64,000 bases of DNA, taken from positions 48,731-112,730 of the forward strand of contig NZ_JHWV01000012.1 of assembly GCF_000622005.1 (NCBI RefSeq). Direction: 5' to 3'. The position numbers and the translations under genes are program-made. The notes under the pieces were generated by a model. It saw nothing but the letters and a program-made list of their open reading frames with translations, was not told where the DNA came from and searched no databases. Each line of letters begins with the position of its first letter. Position 1 is the stretch's first letter. The stretch is from Anaerovibrio sp. RM50 (GTDB lineage Bacteria; Bacillota; Negativicutes; Selenomonadales; Selenomonadaceae). Shown in pieces: positions 51,733-60,749 of the stretch.

Positions 51733-53607
51733 TCACCCGTTATGTTTCCGAATAAACGCCATAAATTCGGAAACAGGCAAAGGCTTGGAAAAATAGAAGC
51801 CCTGAATGGAGTCTACACCACATTTACGCATGTTGTCAAATTCTTCCTCGGTTTCTACCCCTTCTGCCACCACGCTGAGCCCCAGTTCATGGGCCATGCG
51901 CTCCACAGCCTGGATTACGTGGTGGGCCCTCTCGCTGACCTGATATGACTTAATAAGATTCATATCAAGCTTTAAAATATCAAAGGGCATATCAGCCAGA
52001 TAGGTGAAATTGGACTGGCCGCTGCCAAAATCGTCCAGGGCAAATCTGATGCCTATATTTTTGAAATTCTCCATATTACTGAGAATCAGCTTCTTGGAGT
52101 GAATGGAAGCCGTCTCCGTAACCTCCATACAGATAAGGCCAGGTTCTATGCCATGACGGGCAATAACCGCCAGCACATCCTCCAAAAGATCCGGCTTTTC
52201 GCACTGCAAAATGGAAAGATTAATTTCAATGGTATCCAGACCTAGGGCCACAGCCTTGCCGTCAGCCAGGAAGGAACAGGTCTTGTCCACCACCCGCTTG
52301 CCCAGATCTATAATCATACCGTTGGCTTCAGCCACTGGTATAAACAGGTTTGGCATAAGATATTCCCCATCCGGTTTTCTGATGCGCACAAGGGACTCAG
52401 CGGCGGTGTATTTCCCCGTCTTAATTTCATAAATAGGCTGCAGGAATATCTCCACCCTGTCCTCATTAAGGGCCGCAGTTATCTCGGAGCGCATGCTGTC
52501 AATGAGATGGAACTCCTTCACATCCTTGTCCGTAACGAAGAGCACATTATTGCTTATGGAGGCACTCTTCTCTTTGCGGCAATAGGAAAAGAGCTTCAGC
52601 AGGTCGTCCACGGAATTAATCAGATTGCCCCGTGGCATAATGCTGATCATGGATTCCATCCCTCCAGGGGACATGTCACCGAAATATTTAACATAATCCT
52701 GCAAAATCCTTCTTATGTCATTAATATCCTTTGCAATGAGGATAATATTCATATCCAGATTGTTGAATACCAGCACATTAGGATTTTTGGACATGAGCTT
52801 ATTGGCCATCTTGCGTATTTGGACAATATCCACGGTTTTGTTTTTTATAATGCTCACATTGTCCAGGGCAATATCGCAGAGGGCAAATTTCTCCTCCCGC
52901 TCCAGGGACTGATTCAAGTATTCAGCCAAGGCCGTGCCGTTAAAACAGCCATACTGGCGGTCCAGCTGAAGCTCCGGATTTTCCAGACTGACAAACAGTA
53001 CGATAATACCAAGGGATGTGGCAAATCCCACCAGCAGCAAATCGTTGTACACAAACTGAATAAGTGCCGCCACCAGCAGGGCTCCCAGCCAATAACGCAG
53101 GCCCGTGCTGCGATGCCTGTTCATTTTCTTTTTATAGACAACGGTGCAAATAATAATGGCCGGCAGCATGAGAAAGGCGTAAAAATACGTAACATAGACC
53201 GCAGGGCCAAAGGTGTATACCACGCCCTCAGCATCGTGTATTCCAATGCTCTGAAACATGGCCACTGCGCCAAAAATCAGGGTCAGCCCGCAAAGATCCC
53301 GGCAAAACCTCCTGTGGCACTTTTCCGTCATTAAATCACAGGTGGTGTAGCACATGGCCATCCACATTTCCAGCATCAGCACCACAAGATACAGCTTGCA
53401 CACCAGCTCCGTAACGGGCATGCCAAAATTATCCCTGTAATGTATACACACCAGGGACCCGATATCCAAGGACAGATTCACAATGGACATTATCAAAATA
53501 CCCACAAACATCTGCCCCTTATACAGCTTCAGCCGCCTGTTCTTGAAGTAAAGTGCTGAAAGCAGCACCACCACAATAAGACTGCATATCTGAATTTCTA
53601 CATTCAA
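51733..53607 (-). CDS. membrane-bound EAL-domain protein (c-di-GMP phosphodiesterase)
   Basis: A 624-residue protein: about seven N-terminal membrane helices (1-215), a degenerate GGDEF-like region without a GGDEF motif (about 230-380), and an EAL domain. The EAL signature is ESLVRI, with serine replacing alanine, while the catalytic context is kept (NLSILQ, CMEVTET, DDFGSGQSNFTYL, KLDMNLI, VAEGVET, QGFYFSKP). It should hydrolyse c-di-GMP in response to a membrane signal. The start codon is TTG 53607 behind AGGAAGGA. It follows the dehydrogenase gene by 23 bp. Confidence 0.87.
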   Translation of the reverse strand: MNVEIQICSLIVVVLLSALYFKNRRLKLYKGQMFVGILIMSIVNLSLDIGSLVCIHYRDNFGMPVTELVCKLYLVVLMLEMWMAMCYTTCDLMTEKCHRRFCRDLCGLTLIFGAVAMFQSIGIHDAEGVVYTFGPAVYVTYFYAFLMLPAIIICTVVYKKKMNRHRSTGLRYWLGALLVAALIQFVYNDLLLVGFATSLGIIVLFVSLENPELQLDRQYGCFNGTALAEYLNQSLEREEKFALCDIALDNVSIIKNKTVDIVQIRKMANKLMSKNPNVLVFNNLDMNIILIAKDINDIRRILQDYVKYFGDMSPGGMESMISIMPRGNLINSVDDLLKLFSYCRKEKSASISNNVLFVTDKDVKEFHLIDSMRSEITAALNEDRVEIFLQPIYEIKTGKYTAAESLVRIRKPDGEYLMPNLFIPVAEANGMIIDLGKRVVDKTCSFLADGKAVALGLDTIEINLSILQCEKPDLLEDVLAVIARHGIEPGLICMEVTETASIHSKKLILSNMENFKNIGIRFALDDFGSGQSNFTYLADMPFDILKLDMNLIKSYQVSERAHHVIQAVERMAHELGLSVVAEGVETEEEFDNMRKCGVDSIQGFYFSKPLPVSEFMAFIRKHNG

Positions 53608-53630
53608 TGTGTTTAGGTTCCTTCCTAATT

Positions 53631-54500
53631 TTATTGGTTAAGATACCACTTGATAATGGCCTGGGTGCCATTATCGTCCATTCCCTTGTCAGAAAGAATG
53701 TCGTAAAGCTCCTTTGTCTTCAAAAGGCCGGGCAGCTCAAGGCCTGCTTCCTCAGCCGACTCAATGGCAATACGCATATCCTTGATAAAATGCTTGATAT
53801 AAAAGCCAGGAGCGTAGTCCTCCTTCAGCATGCGCCGCCCGAGATTGGACAGTGACCAGGAGCCAGCAGCACCAGTCTCAATGGTCTCCAGCACCTTCTG
53901 AGGATCAAGTCCCATCCTTTTGGCATAGAAAAGGGCCTCGGCCACTCCCAGCATTCCTGCGGCAATGGCAATCTGGTTGGCCATCTTGGTATATTGGCCG
54001 GAGCCTGCGGGGCCAAAGAAATTAATGGTCTTGCCCATAGCCTCAAAAACAGGTCTGGCGTCATTAAAGGCCGCCTCATCGCCTCCCACCATAATGGCAA
54101 GAGTTCCGTTTTTCGCCCCAAGGTCACCTCCTGATACAGGTGCATCAAGGGAGCTGACACCCTTGGCCTTGGCCGCCTCATATATCTTCTTGGCCAAAGT
54201 CGGGCTGGAGGTAGTCATGTCGATGACAATGCCCCCCGCCTTGGTGGAAAGAATCCCCTTATCCCCAAGGTATACTTCTTCCACGTCCTTTGGATAGCCC
54301 ACTATGGAAATAACCACATCAGCATCCTTTGCGGCCTCAGCAGGAGTATCGCACCACCTCATGCCCTCATCAATGAGGGGCTGGGCCTTTGATTTGGTTC
54401 TGTTATATACTGACACATTAAAACCGGCATTCTTCAGATGACGGGCCATACTGCTGCCCATTACACCTGTGCCCACAAAACCAATATTTTTTATTTCCAT
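53631..54500 (-). CDS. beta-hydroxyacid dehydrogenase (GarR/GlxR-like)
   Basis: A 289-residue NAD(P)-dependent enzyme, likely a 2-hydroxy-3-oxopropionate reductase or relative. Motifs: GFVGTGVMGSSMARHL (dinucleotide binding), DAPVSGGDLGAKNGTLAIMV (substrate binding) and GPAGSGQYTKMANQ with the catalytic lysine. It reduces tartronate semialdehyde or a related aldehyde acid; the exact substrate cannot be told. It stands upstream of the EAL gene in the same orientation. Confidence 0.9.
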   Translation of the reverse strand: MEIKNIGFVGTGVMGSSMARHLKNAGFNVSVYNRTKSKAQPLIDEGMRWCDTPAEAAKDADVVISIVGYPKDVEEVYLGDKGILSTKAGGIVIDMTTSSPTLAKKIYEAAKAKGVSSLDAPVSGGDLGAKNGTLAIMVGGDEAAFNDARPVFEAMGKTINFFGPAGSGQYTKMANQIAIAAGMLGVAEALFYAKRMGLDPQKVLETIETGAAGSWSLSNLGRRMLKEDYAPGFYIKHFIKDMRIAIESAEEAGLELPGLLKTKELYDILSDKGMDDNGTQAIIKWYLNQ

Positions 54501-54593
54501 AAATAAGCCCCCAATCCAAACACAAAAATAACGCTTTTTTTATCTTCTCTACATCAGGCCCTTATTCCTGCATTTTTATGTATAAAAATGAAA

Positions 54594-54623
54594 AACCCGA
54601 CAGAAAAATCCCTCCATCGGGTT
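54594..54623 (-). terminator. intrinsic terminator after the NYN-domain gene
   Basis: AACCCGA (54617-54623 read on minus) pairs with TCGGGTT (54594-54600), followed by TTTCATTTTT on the minus strand. Confidence 0.72.
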
Positions 54624-54642
54624 AAAAGGCCATTATTCAAAG

Positions 54643-55977
54643 TTATATGTTTGAAGTGTTGGTTTTACGACGGGTACCGCGGCGTTGATAGGTGCGACGG
54701 GGACGGGCTGTTTTCTCCCCGGCCTTGCCATTGGTCTTGCTCTCGGATTTGTCCTCAGCCTTGGCCTCATTTTTAGCTTCAAGCTTGGCACCGATTTTGG
54801 ACGATGTCTTTGCCTCAGACTGTTCCTTATCGGACTTGGCTGTCCGTCTGGTTGCAGCTTTTCTCTGTAACCGTGGACGGCGGTATACCCGTTTTGGTTT
54901 GGCGGATGGCTCCTCTTTTTTCTCCATAGTCTCAGCTGGCTGTTCCCCAGCCTGGTTCTGCTGGTCCTTGGAAGCCAGTGTCACAGCCGCCACAATAGCC
55001 GCTGCCTCTGCCTCCACGTCCTCGCCGGCCAAAGCCTCCTCGGAAAGGGCCGCCATAACGATTTCCATCATGGACTGCTGGGAATCAACCCCCTCCAGAT
55101 TAATCTCACGAACTGCCGGTTCCTTCTCAATGGCAGCCGCCATGGCCTCAGGAGTGGCCTCCACCATCTCCGCCGCAGCCACAGATGCCTTGTAAATTCC
55201 CCGCAGGGTCTTGTAGATGGACTTTATCTTCTGATAAAGATCGCTGCCCTCCTTACGGCCCATAATGCTGTTAAGGCGGCGATAAAATTCCATCTTGGTG
55301 TTGGTCTGCTTCAAGGCCTTGTAGACCTGCTCTGCCTGATGGTAATTCAGAGGCACCTTGTGATTGATTTTAATGGTATTTAAAATCTTGGTGCAGATGG
55401 ACTGATAGGAACGCTTGTCCCTTTCCACCGCAGAAATGTCCGTCTGATTATTCTCTGTGGTCTCCACCTCAGCCTCAGCAGCTTTCTCCACATTTACATT
55501 CTCGCCGTAATCGCTGTCCGAAAGCAGCTCCTCCACAGTCTGGATAATCTCAATTTCATCGGTGATTTCCGTAATCACCTCAGGATCGCTTTCGTCAATG
55601 GCCTCATTGTTCATGTGCTTCAGGGCCCAGTTAATGTCCTTGCAGCGGAAAATCTCCTTGCGGTCACGCTGCTGGGCCATGTTGATGGCCGCATCATATC
55701 CCTTGTCACGGGATATAATGTAATAATTGTTGTCAGCGGAATAGTCGCACATAAGGGCTGTAATAAGCTGAAAATCCAGAGCATTCTCCACCCCGTTCTC
55801 AATCTTCATAAAACGGATATTGCCCTGGGTGGCCAGCAATTTTTGCACCACATCGATTTTCAAGGTATCTGCCTTGTCGCTGTAAAACAGATACATAGTG
55901 TCATCAGGAGTGAGTCGTTCCACGCCCTTCAGTCCTTCATTATGGACATTTTCATAATCAATATAAAAATTTGCCAC
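54643..55977 (-). CDS. NYN (PIN-like) domain protein with long basic tail
   Basis: A 444-residue protein. The N-terminal ~120 residues are a NYN/PIN-like nuclease domain: MANFYIDYENVHNEGLKG (first acidic cluster), ENALDFQLITALMCDYSADN and IISRDKGYDAAINMAQQR (second acidic site). The middle is helical (about 185-270, resembling an OST-HTH-like or oligomerisation region), then a low-complexity Glu/Ala stretch and a tail rich in Lys, Arg and Ala (KPKRVYRRPRLQRKAATRR), likely RNA-binding. It probably acts on RNA. Repeat copy D lies 36 bp upstream of its start. Confidence 0.8.
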   Translation of the reverse strand: MANFYIDYENVHNEGLKGVERLTPDDTMYLFYSDKADTLKIDVVQKLLATQGNIRFMKIENGVENALDFQLITALMCDYSADNNYYIISRDKGYDAAINMAQQRDRKEIFRCKDINWALKHMNNEAIDESDPEVITEITDEIEIIQTVEELLSDSDYGENVNVEKAAEAEVETTENNQTDISAVERDKRSYQSICTKILNTIKINHKVPLNYHQAEQVYKALKQTNTKMEFYRRLNSIMGRKEGSDLYQKIKSIYKTLRGIYKASVAAAEMVEATPEAMAAAIEKEPAVREINLEGVDSQQSMMEIVMAALSEEALAGEDVEAEAAAIVAAVTLASKDQQNQAGEQPAETMEKKEEPSAKPKRVYRRPRLQRKAATRRTAKSDKEQSEAKTSSKIGAKLEAKNEAKAEDKSESKTNGKAGEKTARPRRTYQRRGTRRKTNTSNI

Positions 55978-56013
55978 GTTTTACCTACCTATCTACCTAA
56001 TCGGTAATACGGA

Positions 56014-56158
56014 TTATAACGCCATTGTTCAAATTTTTCTTCTTTAGAAGAAAAATCTTCCAATTAGCGTTTCAACGAGCTGGGAGATATTCTCACCAGC
56101 TGTTGTAGTTTGTTTTCCCCCACCTAAAGAGGAAGGGGACATCTTAAAGCTCGTTATA
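56014..56158 (-). repeat. TTATAA-ended structured repeat, copy D (145 bp, reversed)
   Basis: Same structure as copies A and C in reverse, filling almost the whole gap between prfC and the NYN gene. One arm of the G-rich hairpin is mutated (GGAAGGGG). Its left end runs into the last codons of prfC: the TAA within TATAACG is the prfC stop. Confidence 0.85.
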
Positions 56159-57767
56159 CTTCTTTTCTGTCAACGGGCACAGTATGGAGCTCCAGATCAG
56201 GATTGTTGTCGGTAATCCAGCCCAAAGCCCACTCGTTGTTTACCAAAAGTACAGGATTTTCCCGACGGTCATATACGAACATGCCACGGTCCGCACCACG
56301 AAGGCTGGCAGGAGTCACCTCACGGCCGTCCTCATAGGTCAGCCAGCGTGCCACTTCATAAGGCTGCATGTTCATCTCAATGTCCACGCCGTACTCATTC
56401 TTCAGACGATATTCCAGCACCTCAAACTGCAGTGTGCCCACTGTTCCCACAATAAAGGAATCCATTCCCGCACCGACCTGAGTAAAGAGCTGAATGGCAC
56501 CCTCCTGGGTCAGCTGCTCGATACCCTTCACAAACTGCTTGCGCTTCATGGTATCCTTGGCTGTTACACGGGCAAACTTCTCTGGCGGGAATACAGGGAA
56601 GGCCTCGTACTCAAACTTCTTGGAATTATCGCAGAGAGTATCGCCAATGCCGAAAATACCCGGATCAAAGAGACCCACAATATCCCCTGGATATGCCTCC
56701 TCCACAATCTGACGGTCCTGGGCCATAAACTGCTGAGGCTGGGCCAGCTTAATGGCCTTGCCACTGCGCTTATGATAAACGCTCATGCCACGCTCAAACT
56801 TGCCGGAGCAGATGCGGATAAATGCCAGGCGGTCGCGGTGGGCAGGATTCATATTGGCCTGAATCTTGAACACGAAGGCGGAGAATTTGTCATCCTCCGG
56901 GGAAATAAGTCCCTCGGAGGACTGTCTTGCCTGTGGCTCAGGAGCCAGCTTCAGATATTCCTCCAGAAAATTCTGCACGCCAAAGTTGGTCATGGCGGAA
57001 CCAAAGAACATTGGAGTCAGCTCACCACGGGCCACCTTCTCCAGATCGAAGTCCTCACCAGCCATATCCAAAAGCTCAATATCGTCCATCAGTGTCTGAT
57101 GGGCTTCCTGCCCCAGCATCTGGGCAAATTCAGGGTCGTCCAGGGAACCGGTAACGGAGGCACGGGTATTCTGACCATGGGAGGTATCGTCCTCAAAGAG
57201 CTCAATCTGCTTCTTCTGGCGGTCATAAACCCCAAAATACTTGCCGTCAGTGCCGATTGGCCAGTTCATAGGATAGGAACGGATACCCAGCACGTTCTCC
57301 AGCTCGTCCATCAGATCAATAGGGGCCTTGCCGAAACGGTCCAGCTTATTTACAAAGGTAAAAATTGGAATACCGCGCTGCTTGCAGACCTTAAAGAGCT
57401 TCTTGGTCTGTGCCTCCACGCCCTTTGCCACGTCGATAATCATTACGGCGCTGTCCACAGCCATAAGGGTACGGTATGTATCCTCGGAAAAGTCCTGATG
57501 CCCCGGAGTATCAAGGATATTGATGCAATAATCGCCATAATTGAACTGCAGTACAGAAGAAGTTACGGAAATACCGCGCTGCTTTTCGATCTCCATCCAG
57601 TCAGAAACCGCATGATGTGCAGTCTTTCTGGACTTTACGGAGCCTGCCAGATGAATGGCACCGCCGTACAAAAGCAGCTTCTCTGTAAGGGTAGTCTTAC
57701 CCGCATCCGGGTGGGAAATTATGGCGAAGGTCCGCCGTCTCTTTATTTCATCAGTCAACTGTGACAA
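56154..57767 (-). CDS. prfC: peptide chain release factor 3
   Basis: RF3 is the GTPase that recycles RF1/RF2 from the ribosome after termination. At 537 residues it has full family length: G1 SHPDAGKTTLTEKLL, effector region RGISVTSSVLQF, G3 DTPGHQDFSEDTYR, G4 NKLDRFGK, then domains II and III (GTVGTLQFEVLEYRLKNEYG). The stop codon TAA lies inside the terminal repeat of copy D, so the insertion set the present C-terminus (DRKEV). Confidence 0.96.
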   Translation of the reverse strand: MSQLTDEIKRRRTFAIISHPDAGKTTLTEKLLLYGGAIHLAGSVKSRKTAHHAVSDWMEIEKQRGISVTSSVLQFNYGDYCINILDTPGHQDFSEDTYRTLMAVDSAVMIIDVAKGVEAQTKKLFKVCKQRGIPIFTFVNKLDRFGKAPIDLMDELENVLGIRSYPMNWPIGTDGKYFGVYDRQKKQIELFEDDTSHGQNTRASVTGSLDDPEFAQMLGQEAHQTLMDDIELLDMAGEDFDLEKVARGELTPMFFGSAMTNFGVQNFLEEYLKLAPEPQARQSSEGLISPEDDKFSAFVFKIQANMNPAHRDRLAFIRICSGKFERGMSVYHKRSGKAIKLAQPQQFMAQDRQIVEEAYPGDIVGLFDPGIFGIGDTLCDNSKKFEYEAFPVFPPEKFARVTAKDTMKRKQFVKGIEQLTQEGAIQLFTQVGAGMDSFIVGTVGTLQFEVLEYRLKNEYGVDIEMNMQPYEVARWLTYEDGREVTPASLRGADRGMFVYDRRENPVLLVNNEWALGWITDNNPDLELHTVPVDRKEV

Positions 57768-57869
57768 AGTCTATTCCTCCATTGTCGTAATCTAATTCTC
57801 GTCATTAAAAATACACCCGTATATTATATAAGAAACACAAGTAAAACACAATTATGTTTTATACAAAAA

Positions 57870-57891
57870 TAGACTGGCAGATGCCAGTCTA
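57870..57891 (-). terminator. intrinsic terminator upstream of prfC
   Basis: TAGACTGGCA and TGCCAGTCTA form a perfect stem around two bases, followed on the minus strand by TTTTTG. It ends transcription coming from the decayed membrane-protein region. Confidence 0.8.
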
Positions 57892-57904
57892 TAAGAATGT
57901 CTTT

Positions 57905-58090
57905 ATTGAATTTGCCGGACAAGCTCCTGAACCTGCTGGCCTCAGCATTCCTAATTCATCTGTTCCTTTATATTTGTCCCTTTCCCCTTCACCAATTTGA
58001 AGCTCGTCACCAGGGCCACAGTCAAAATCGCAACCAGAAAGGCCACTATCCCCAGCTACCCAACTTTTCCGGACAAATGTGAGGCCAGAA
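57905..58090 (-). pseudogene. decayed C-terminal remnant of a membrane protein
   Basis: In one minus-strand frame the DNA reads DKSILASHLSGKVG, stop, LGIVAFLVAILTVALVTSFK, then LVKGKGTNIKEQMN, stop, and a helical end GQQVQELVRQIQ before the terminator at 57870. Three in-frame stops show it is not translated as one protein. It lies one base out of frame from the end of the membrane-protein gene at 58096, so both may once have been one gene. Confidence 0.4.
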
Positions 58091-58095
58091 TGCTT

Positions 58096-58560
58096 TTATC
58101 CGTATAATGGTATCAGCATTGCATAAGGTGCGGTAAACATTGCCAGTATCCAGCACAATTTATTTATAACCCCTTCATCTAATCCAGTTTTTACGAAAGC
58201 AAACCGCCTGTCCATATAGAAAATGCTTACTGCCGACAGCAGCACCCCAGGAATGGCCAGAATCGTTGCACCGGGAAAATTAAAGGTATTCCATTCAGGG
58301 CAGAATTTATCTGCCAGCAGGGCCACCGCCAGAATCAGCAATGCCCCCAAAATATCGCTTATAAATCCAATAATCCAGACCCTAAAAATGCAGCTCTTCC
58401 ATAATTTTGCAAAATCACGGATCTGCAAATATCTCCCGGCCAAATACAGTACCAGGCTGTCTATCAGAAAATTCCCCGGCAGGATAATCAGCCATACACC
58501 TGTGGGCAGAAGATAAAATAACCACACGGGGAAAAGAATATTATAAAGCCGTTTTGTCAT
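58096..58560 (-). CDS. small hydrophobic membrane protein, possibly frameshifted
   Basis: A 154-residue protein with about four membrane helices (LFPVWLFYLLPTGVWLII, FRVWIIGFISDILGALLILA, GATILAIPGVLLSAVSIFYM, LCWILAMFTAPYAMLIPL). I do not recognise the family. It ends abruptly after the last helix, and a one-base shift at its stop would continue into the hydrophobic remnant downstream, so it may be the front part of a broken gene. No clear partner genes. Confidence 0.6.
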   Translation of the reverse strand: MTKRLYNILFPVWLFYLLPTGVWLIILPGNFLIDSLVLYLAGRYLQIRDFAKLWKSCIFRVWIIGFISDILGALLILAVALLADKFCPEWNTFNFPGATILAIPGVLLSAVSIFYMDRRFAFVKTGLDEGVINKLCWILAMFTAPYAMLIPLYG

Positions 58561-58640
58561 AATACCCTATCCCCCTAAATAGTTATTTTTAGGCTAAATA
58601 CTTAACCTCATTCCTTCAGACTCTATAATTCAAAATAATA

Positions 58641-59969
58641 CTATAAGAATACTGTCATATATACTGGAAGCAGCAGTATATCTTCTTCCTTTTGCAAGTC
58701 TTTAGTATAAAGAATGTACTTATTCAAAATTTGTGAGGAATATTTTTTACAAAAAATATCAAAGGACGTATGAGTCTTATGGGTAGATGATTTTACCTCA
58801 ATAGGACACATTTTATTGTTGTGTGAAATCAGAAAATCAATTTCATAGTTTCTACCTTTATCCGTATTTTTGAAAGTGTGGTAAAAGAGCTTATACCCTT
58901 TTGTTGCCAGCATTTGGGCAACGAGATTTTCATATAAGTAACCAAGATTAGCAGAATGCTTGTCAGAGAGAAGCTTCCGGTATAAATCATTTTCTGTAAA
59001 TGATTTATTTTTGAACATAAGGGTGGTGAAAAGCCCTGTATCTGACAAAAACAGCTTATAACGGGTCAAATCCATATAAGATGCCATTTCTGCTGATGGA
59101 TGACTGGTATGATAAGCTGGCATAACAGTTCGGGAATCAATTAATTCCGCAATAAGATCCAGTGAATTGGCAGGTCTTAAATGAGGAATAACACTTGATA
59201 TTGTATAGCGTGCAGCATTTTTATTGAGCTGAGCAGGTATGGCATCAAAAAGGCGTGACAGTTTTCCTGTTGAATCTATTTTGTAAAAATCATCTTCATA
59301 AAGTTTAAGAATGTCCCGCTTGACATTATCGACTATTTCAAAATTATTTGAATTAAGATAAGCCTCCACAGCCTGTGGCATGCCACCAACAAGCATATAC
59401 AGACGCATGTCACGCATAATTTTTCTATGAGCTCCATCACCTACACCTTTTTGTTTTTGGAATAATTGTTTTAATAAGGGGATAGTTACCGTATCACCCG
59501 TAGCCCATAAAAACTCCTCAAAATCCATTGGATACATGTGTATGTGACGCTCTTCACTGGGAATGAGAATGTCTTTTACATTTTTCTTTATAGATATAAG
59601 AGAGCCTGTTTCCATGTAGTCATAACGATGGTCTGCTACCAGATGCTTTATTGCTTGGCGGGCCAAAGGATACAGCTGAACCTCATCGAAGATTATCAAG
59701 GATTTTCTCTCTATTAGCTTTACTCCTGTTTGAAGCTGTAATTGCAGGAAAAAATAATTTAAATCAGATATATCACGGAATAAATCACGTATTTCCTGAG
59801 AACATATTGAAAAATCTATGAGTATATAGCTTTCATATTCATTTTTTGCAAATTCCTCTACAACTGTTGATTTACCAACACGGCGTTGCCCTTCAATCAA
59901 CAAAGCCGTTCTGCCATCTGATTCTTTTTTCCAAGAAATCAATTCGTTATAAATCTTACGCTTGAACAC
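58641..59969 (-). CDS. AAA-family ATPase with DUF4143 domain
   Basis: A 442-residue ATPase of the AAA_14-DUF4143 type. Walker A is EGQRRVGKSTVVEEF and Walker B SLIIFDEVQLYPLAR; YMETGSLIS follows as a sensor region. The C-terminal DUF4143 half carries a nuclease-like motif EIDFLISHNNKMCPIEVKSS (D...E-x-K), suggesting DNA binding or cleavage. These genes are widespread, mobile and poorly understood. Translation probably starts at GTG 59969 after GAGGAG. Four 33-bp-phased repeats lie directly upstream. Confidence 0.85.
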   Translation of the reverse strand: MFKRKIYNELISWKKESDGRTALLIEGQRRVGKSTVVEEFAKNEYESYILIDFSICSQEIRDLFRDISDLNYFFLQLQLQTGVKLIERKSLIIFDEVQLYPLARQAIKHLVADHRYDYMETGSLISIKKNVKDILIPSEERHIHMYPMDFEEFLWATGDTVTIPLLKQLFQKQKGVGDGAHRKIMRDMRLYMLVGGMPQAVEAYLNSNNFEIVDNVKRDILKLYEDDFYKIDSTGKLSRLFDAIPAQLNKNAARYTISSVIPHLRPANSLDLIAELIDSRTVMPAYHTSHPSAEMASYMDLTRYKLFLSDTGLFTTLMFKNKSFTENDLYRKLLSDKHSANLGYLYENLVAQMLATKGYKLFYHTFKNTDKGRNYEIDFLISHNNKMCPIEVKSSTHKTHTSFDIFCKKYSSQILNKYILYTKDLQKEEDILLLPVYMTVFL

Positions 59970-60000
59970 GGCTATTCTCCTCGTGCAGAAACTATATTAT

Positions 60001-60114
60001 TCAAAATCTACAACTTAATTTTAATAAAACTAATCAAAATCTGCAACTTATTATTGTATGATTTATTCAAAATCTACACTTATTTACTATGAATATTAGT
60101 CAAAAATTGCACTT
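60001..60114 (-). repeat. four direct repeats at an exact 33-bp period upstream of the AAA-DUF4143 gene
   Basis: Units start at 60001, 60034, 60067 and 60100 with the sequences TCAAAATCTACAACTTA, TCAAAATCTGCAACTTA, TCAAAATCTACACTTA and TCAAAAATTGCACTTT. The 16-17 bp between them is AT-rich and not conserved. The array ends 32 bp before the start codon and looks like phased protein-binding sites. The spacers are too short for CRISPR. Confidence 0.8.
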
Positions 60115-60134
60115 TTTGTTATAATTTCATTGCC

Positions 60135-60512
60135 TCAGTAATACCAAGAGTCTTCTATTCTGTATTCCCAGCCTAGCTTATTCATACAGAACTCAAAGAT
60201 ACCATTTCTGGGGATGACCACAGTAGTGTGGCCGCCATCCATGATGCTTGTCTCATACCGCCACATATCATCCTTATGCTTGCTAAACTCCCAGGCTATC
60301 ACATCCAGCTGTTGTCCGTCCTTCACCGTCTTGACTGTCACATCAAAATATCTGCCATTACTGGATATTCCGCTGCTAATAGTGTCATCCATCACGTAAA
60401 CATCTATATTCGAATCTCCCCAGTGATCAACCCACACATCTTCAGCCTCGCAGCTTGGCAGCATGCAAGCCATCACCACCGCTATTACCAGCACAGACAA
60501 TAGTTTTTTCAT
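60135..60512 (-). CDS. small secreted protein
   Basis: A 125-residue protein with signal peptide MKKLLSVLVIAVVMACMLPS and a possible lipobox (LPSC, C20). The mature part is rich in Trp and Asp: DVWVDHWGDSNIDVYVMDD, then RYFDVTVKTVKDGQQLDVI, ending MNKLGWEYRIEDSWYY. I recognise no family; the layout resembles other short exported Negativicutes proteins. It stands alone just upstream of the repeat array. Confidence 0.7.
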   Translation of the reverse strand: MKKLLSVLVIAVVMACMLPSCEAEDVWVDHWGDSNIDVYVMDDTISSGISSNGRYFDVTVKTVKDGQQLDVIAWEFSKHKDDMWRYETSIMDGGHTTVVIPRNGIFEFCMNKLGWEYRIEDSWYY

Positions 60513-60621
60513 AACCAGACACCTCGCATATAATTAACCAAATATATTTATATGGAATGATTTTCTACGCCAGTATAATTTTTCCTGCACCATCTTAATA
60601 TTCCTATGCAATTGAATAGGG

Positions 60622-60637
60622 CGACGCGAAGCTAGTG
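60622..60637 (+). repeat. 16-bp match to the extra segment of repeat copy B
   Basis: GCGACGCGAAGCTAGT, identical to bases 20461-20476. The surroundings show no other part of the repeat. A 16-base match could be chance at this window size, so it is tentative. Confidence 0.35.
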
Positions 60638-60749
60638 CCGTTGGGCCGACCTCCTTTGTCCCCCTTTTTTATACTCTTTTTAGATGCAGTTTAGATTTTG
60701 TTTATATTCAGCCCATATAATAAACCCATCAAAAGAAAGAAGGGATTTT

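Noticed and set aside
56184..57764. Long plus-strand open frame of 526 codons
   Set aside because: It lies entirely antisense to prfC, whose motifs are unmistakable, and its translation has no recognisable domain or ribosome site.
57897..58082. Plus-strand 61-codon hydrophobic frame
   Set aside because: The opposite strand carries the better coding-like remnant ending at a terminator, and no ribosome site precedes the plus-strand start.
60001..60114. Possible CRISPR array
   Set aside because: Repeats are 16-17 bp with 16-17 bp AT-rich spacers, diverged between copies, with no cas gene nearby; phased binding sites explain it better.
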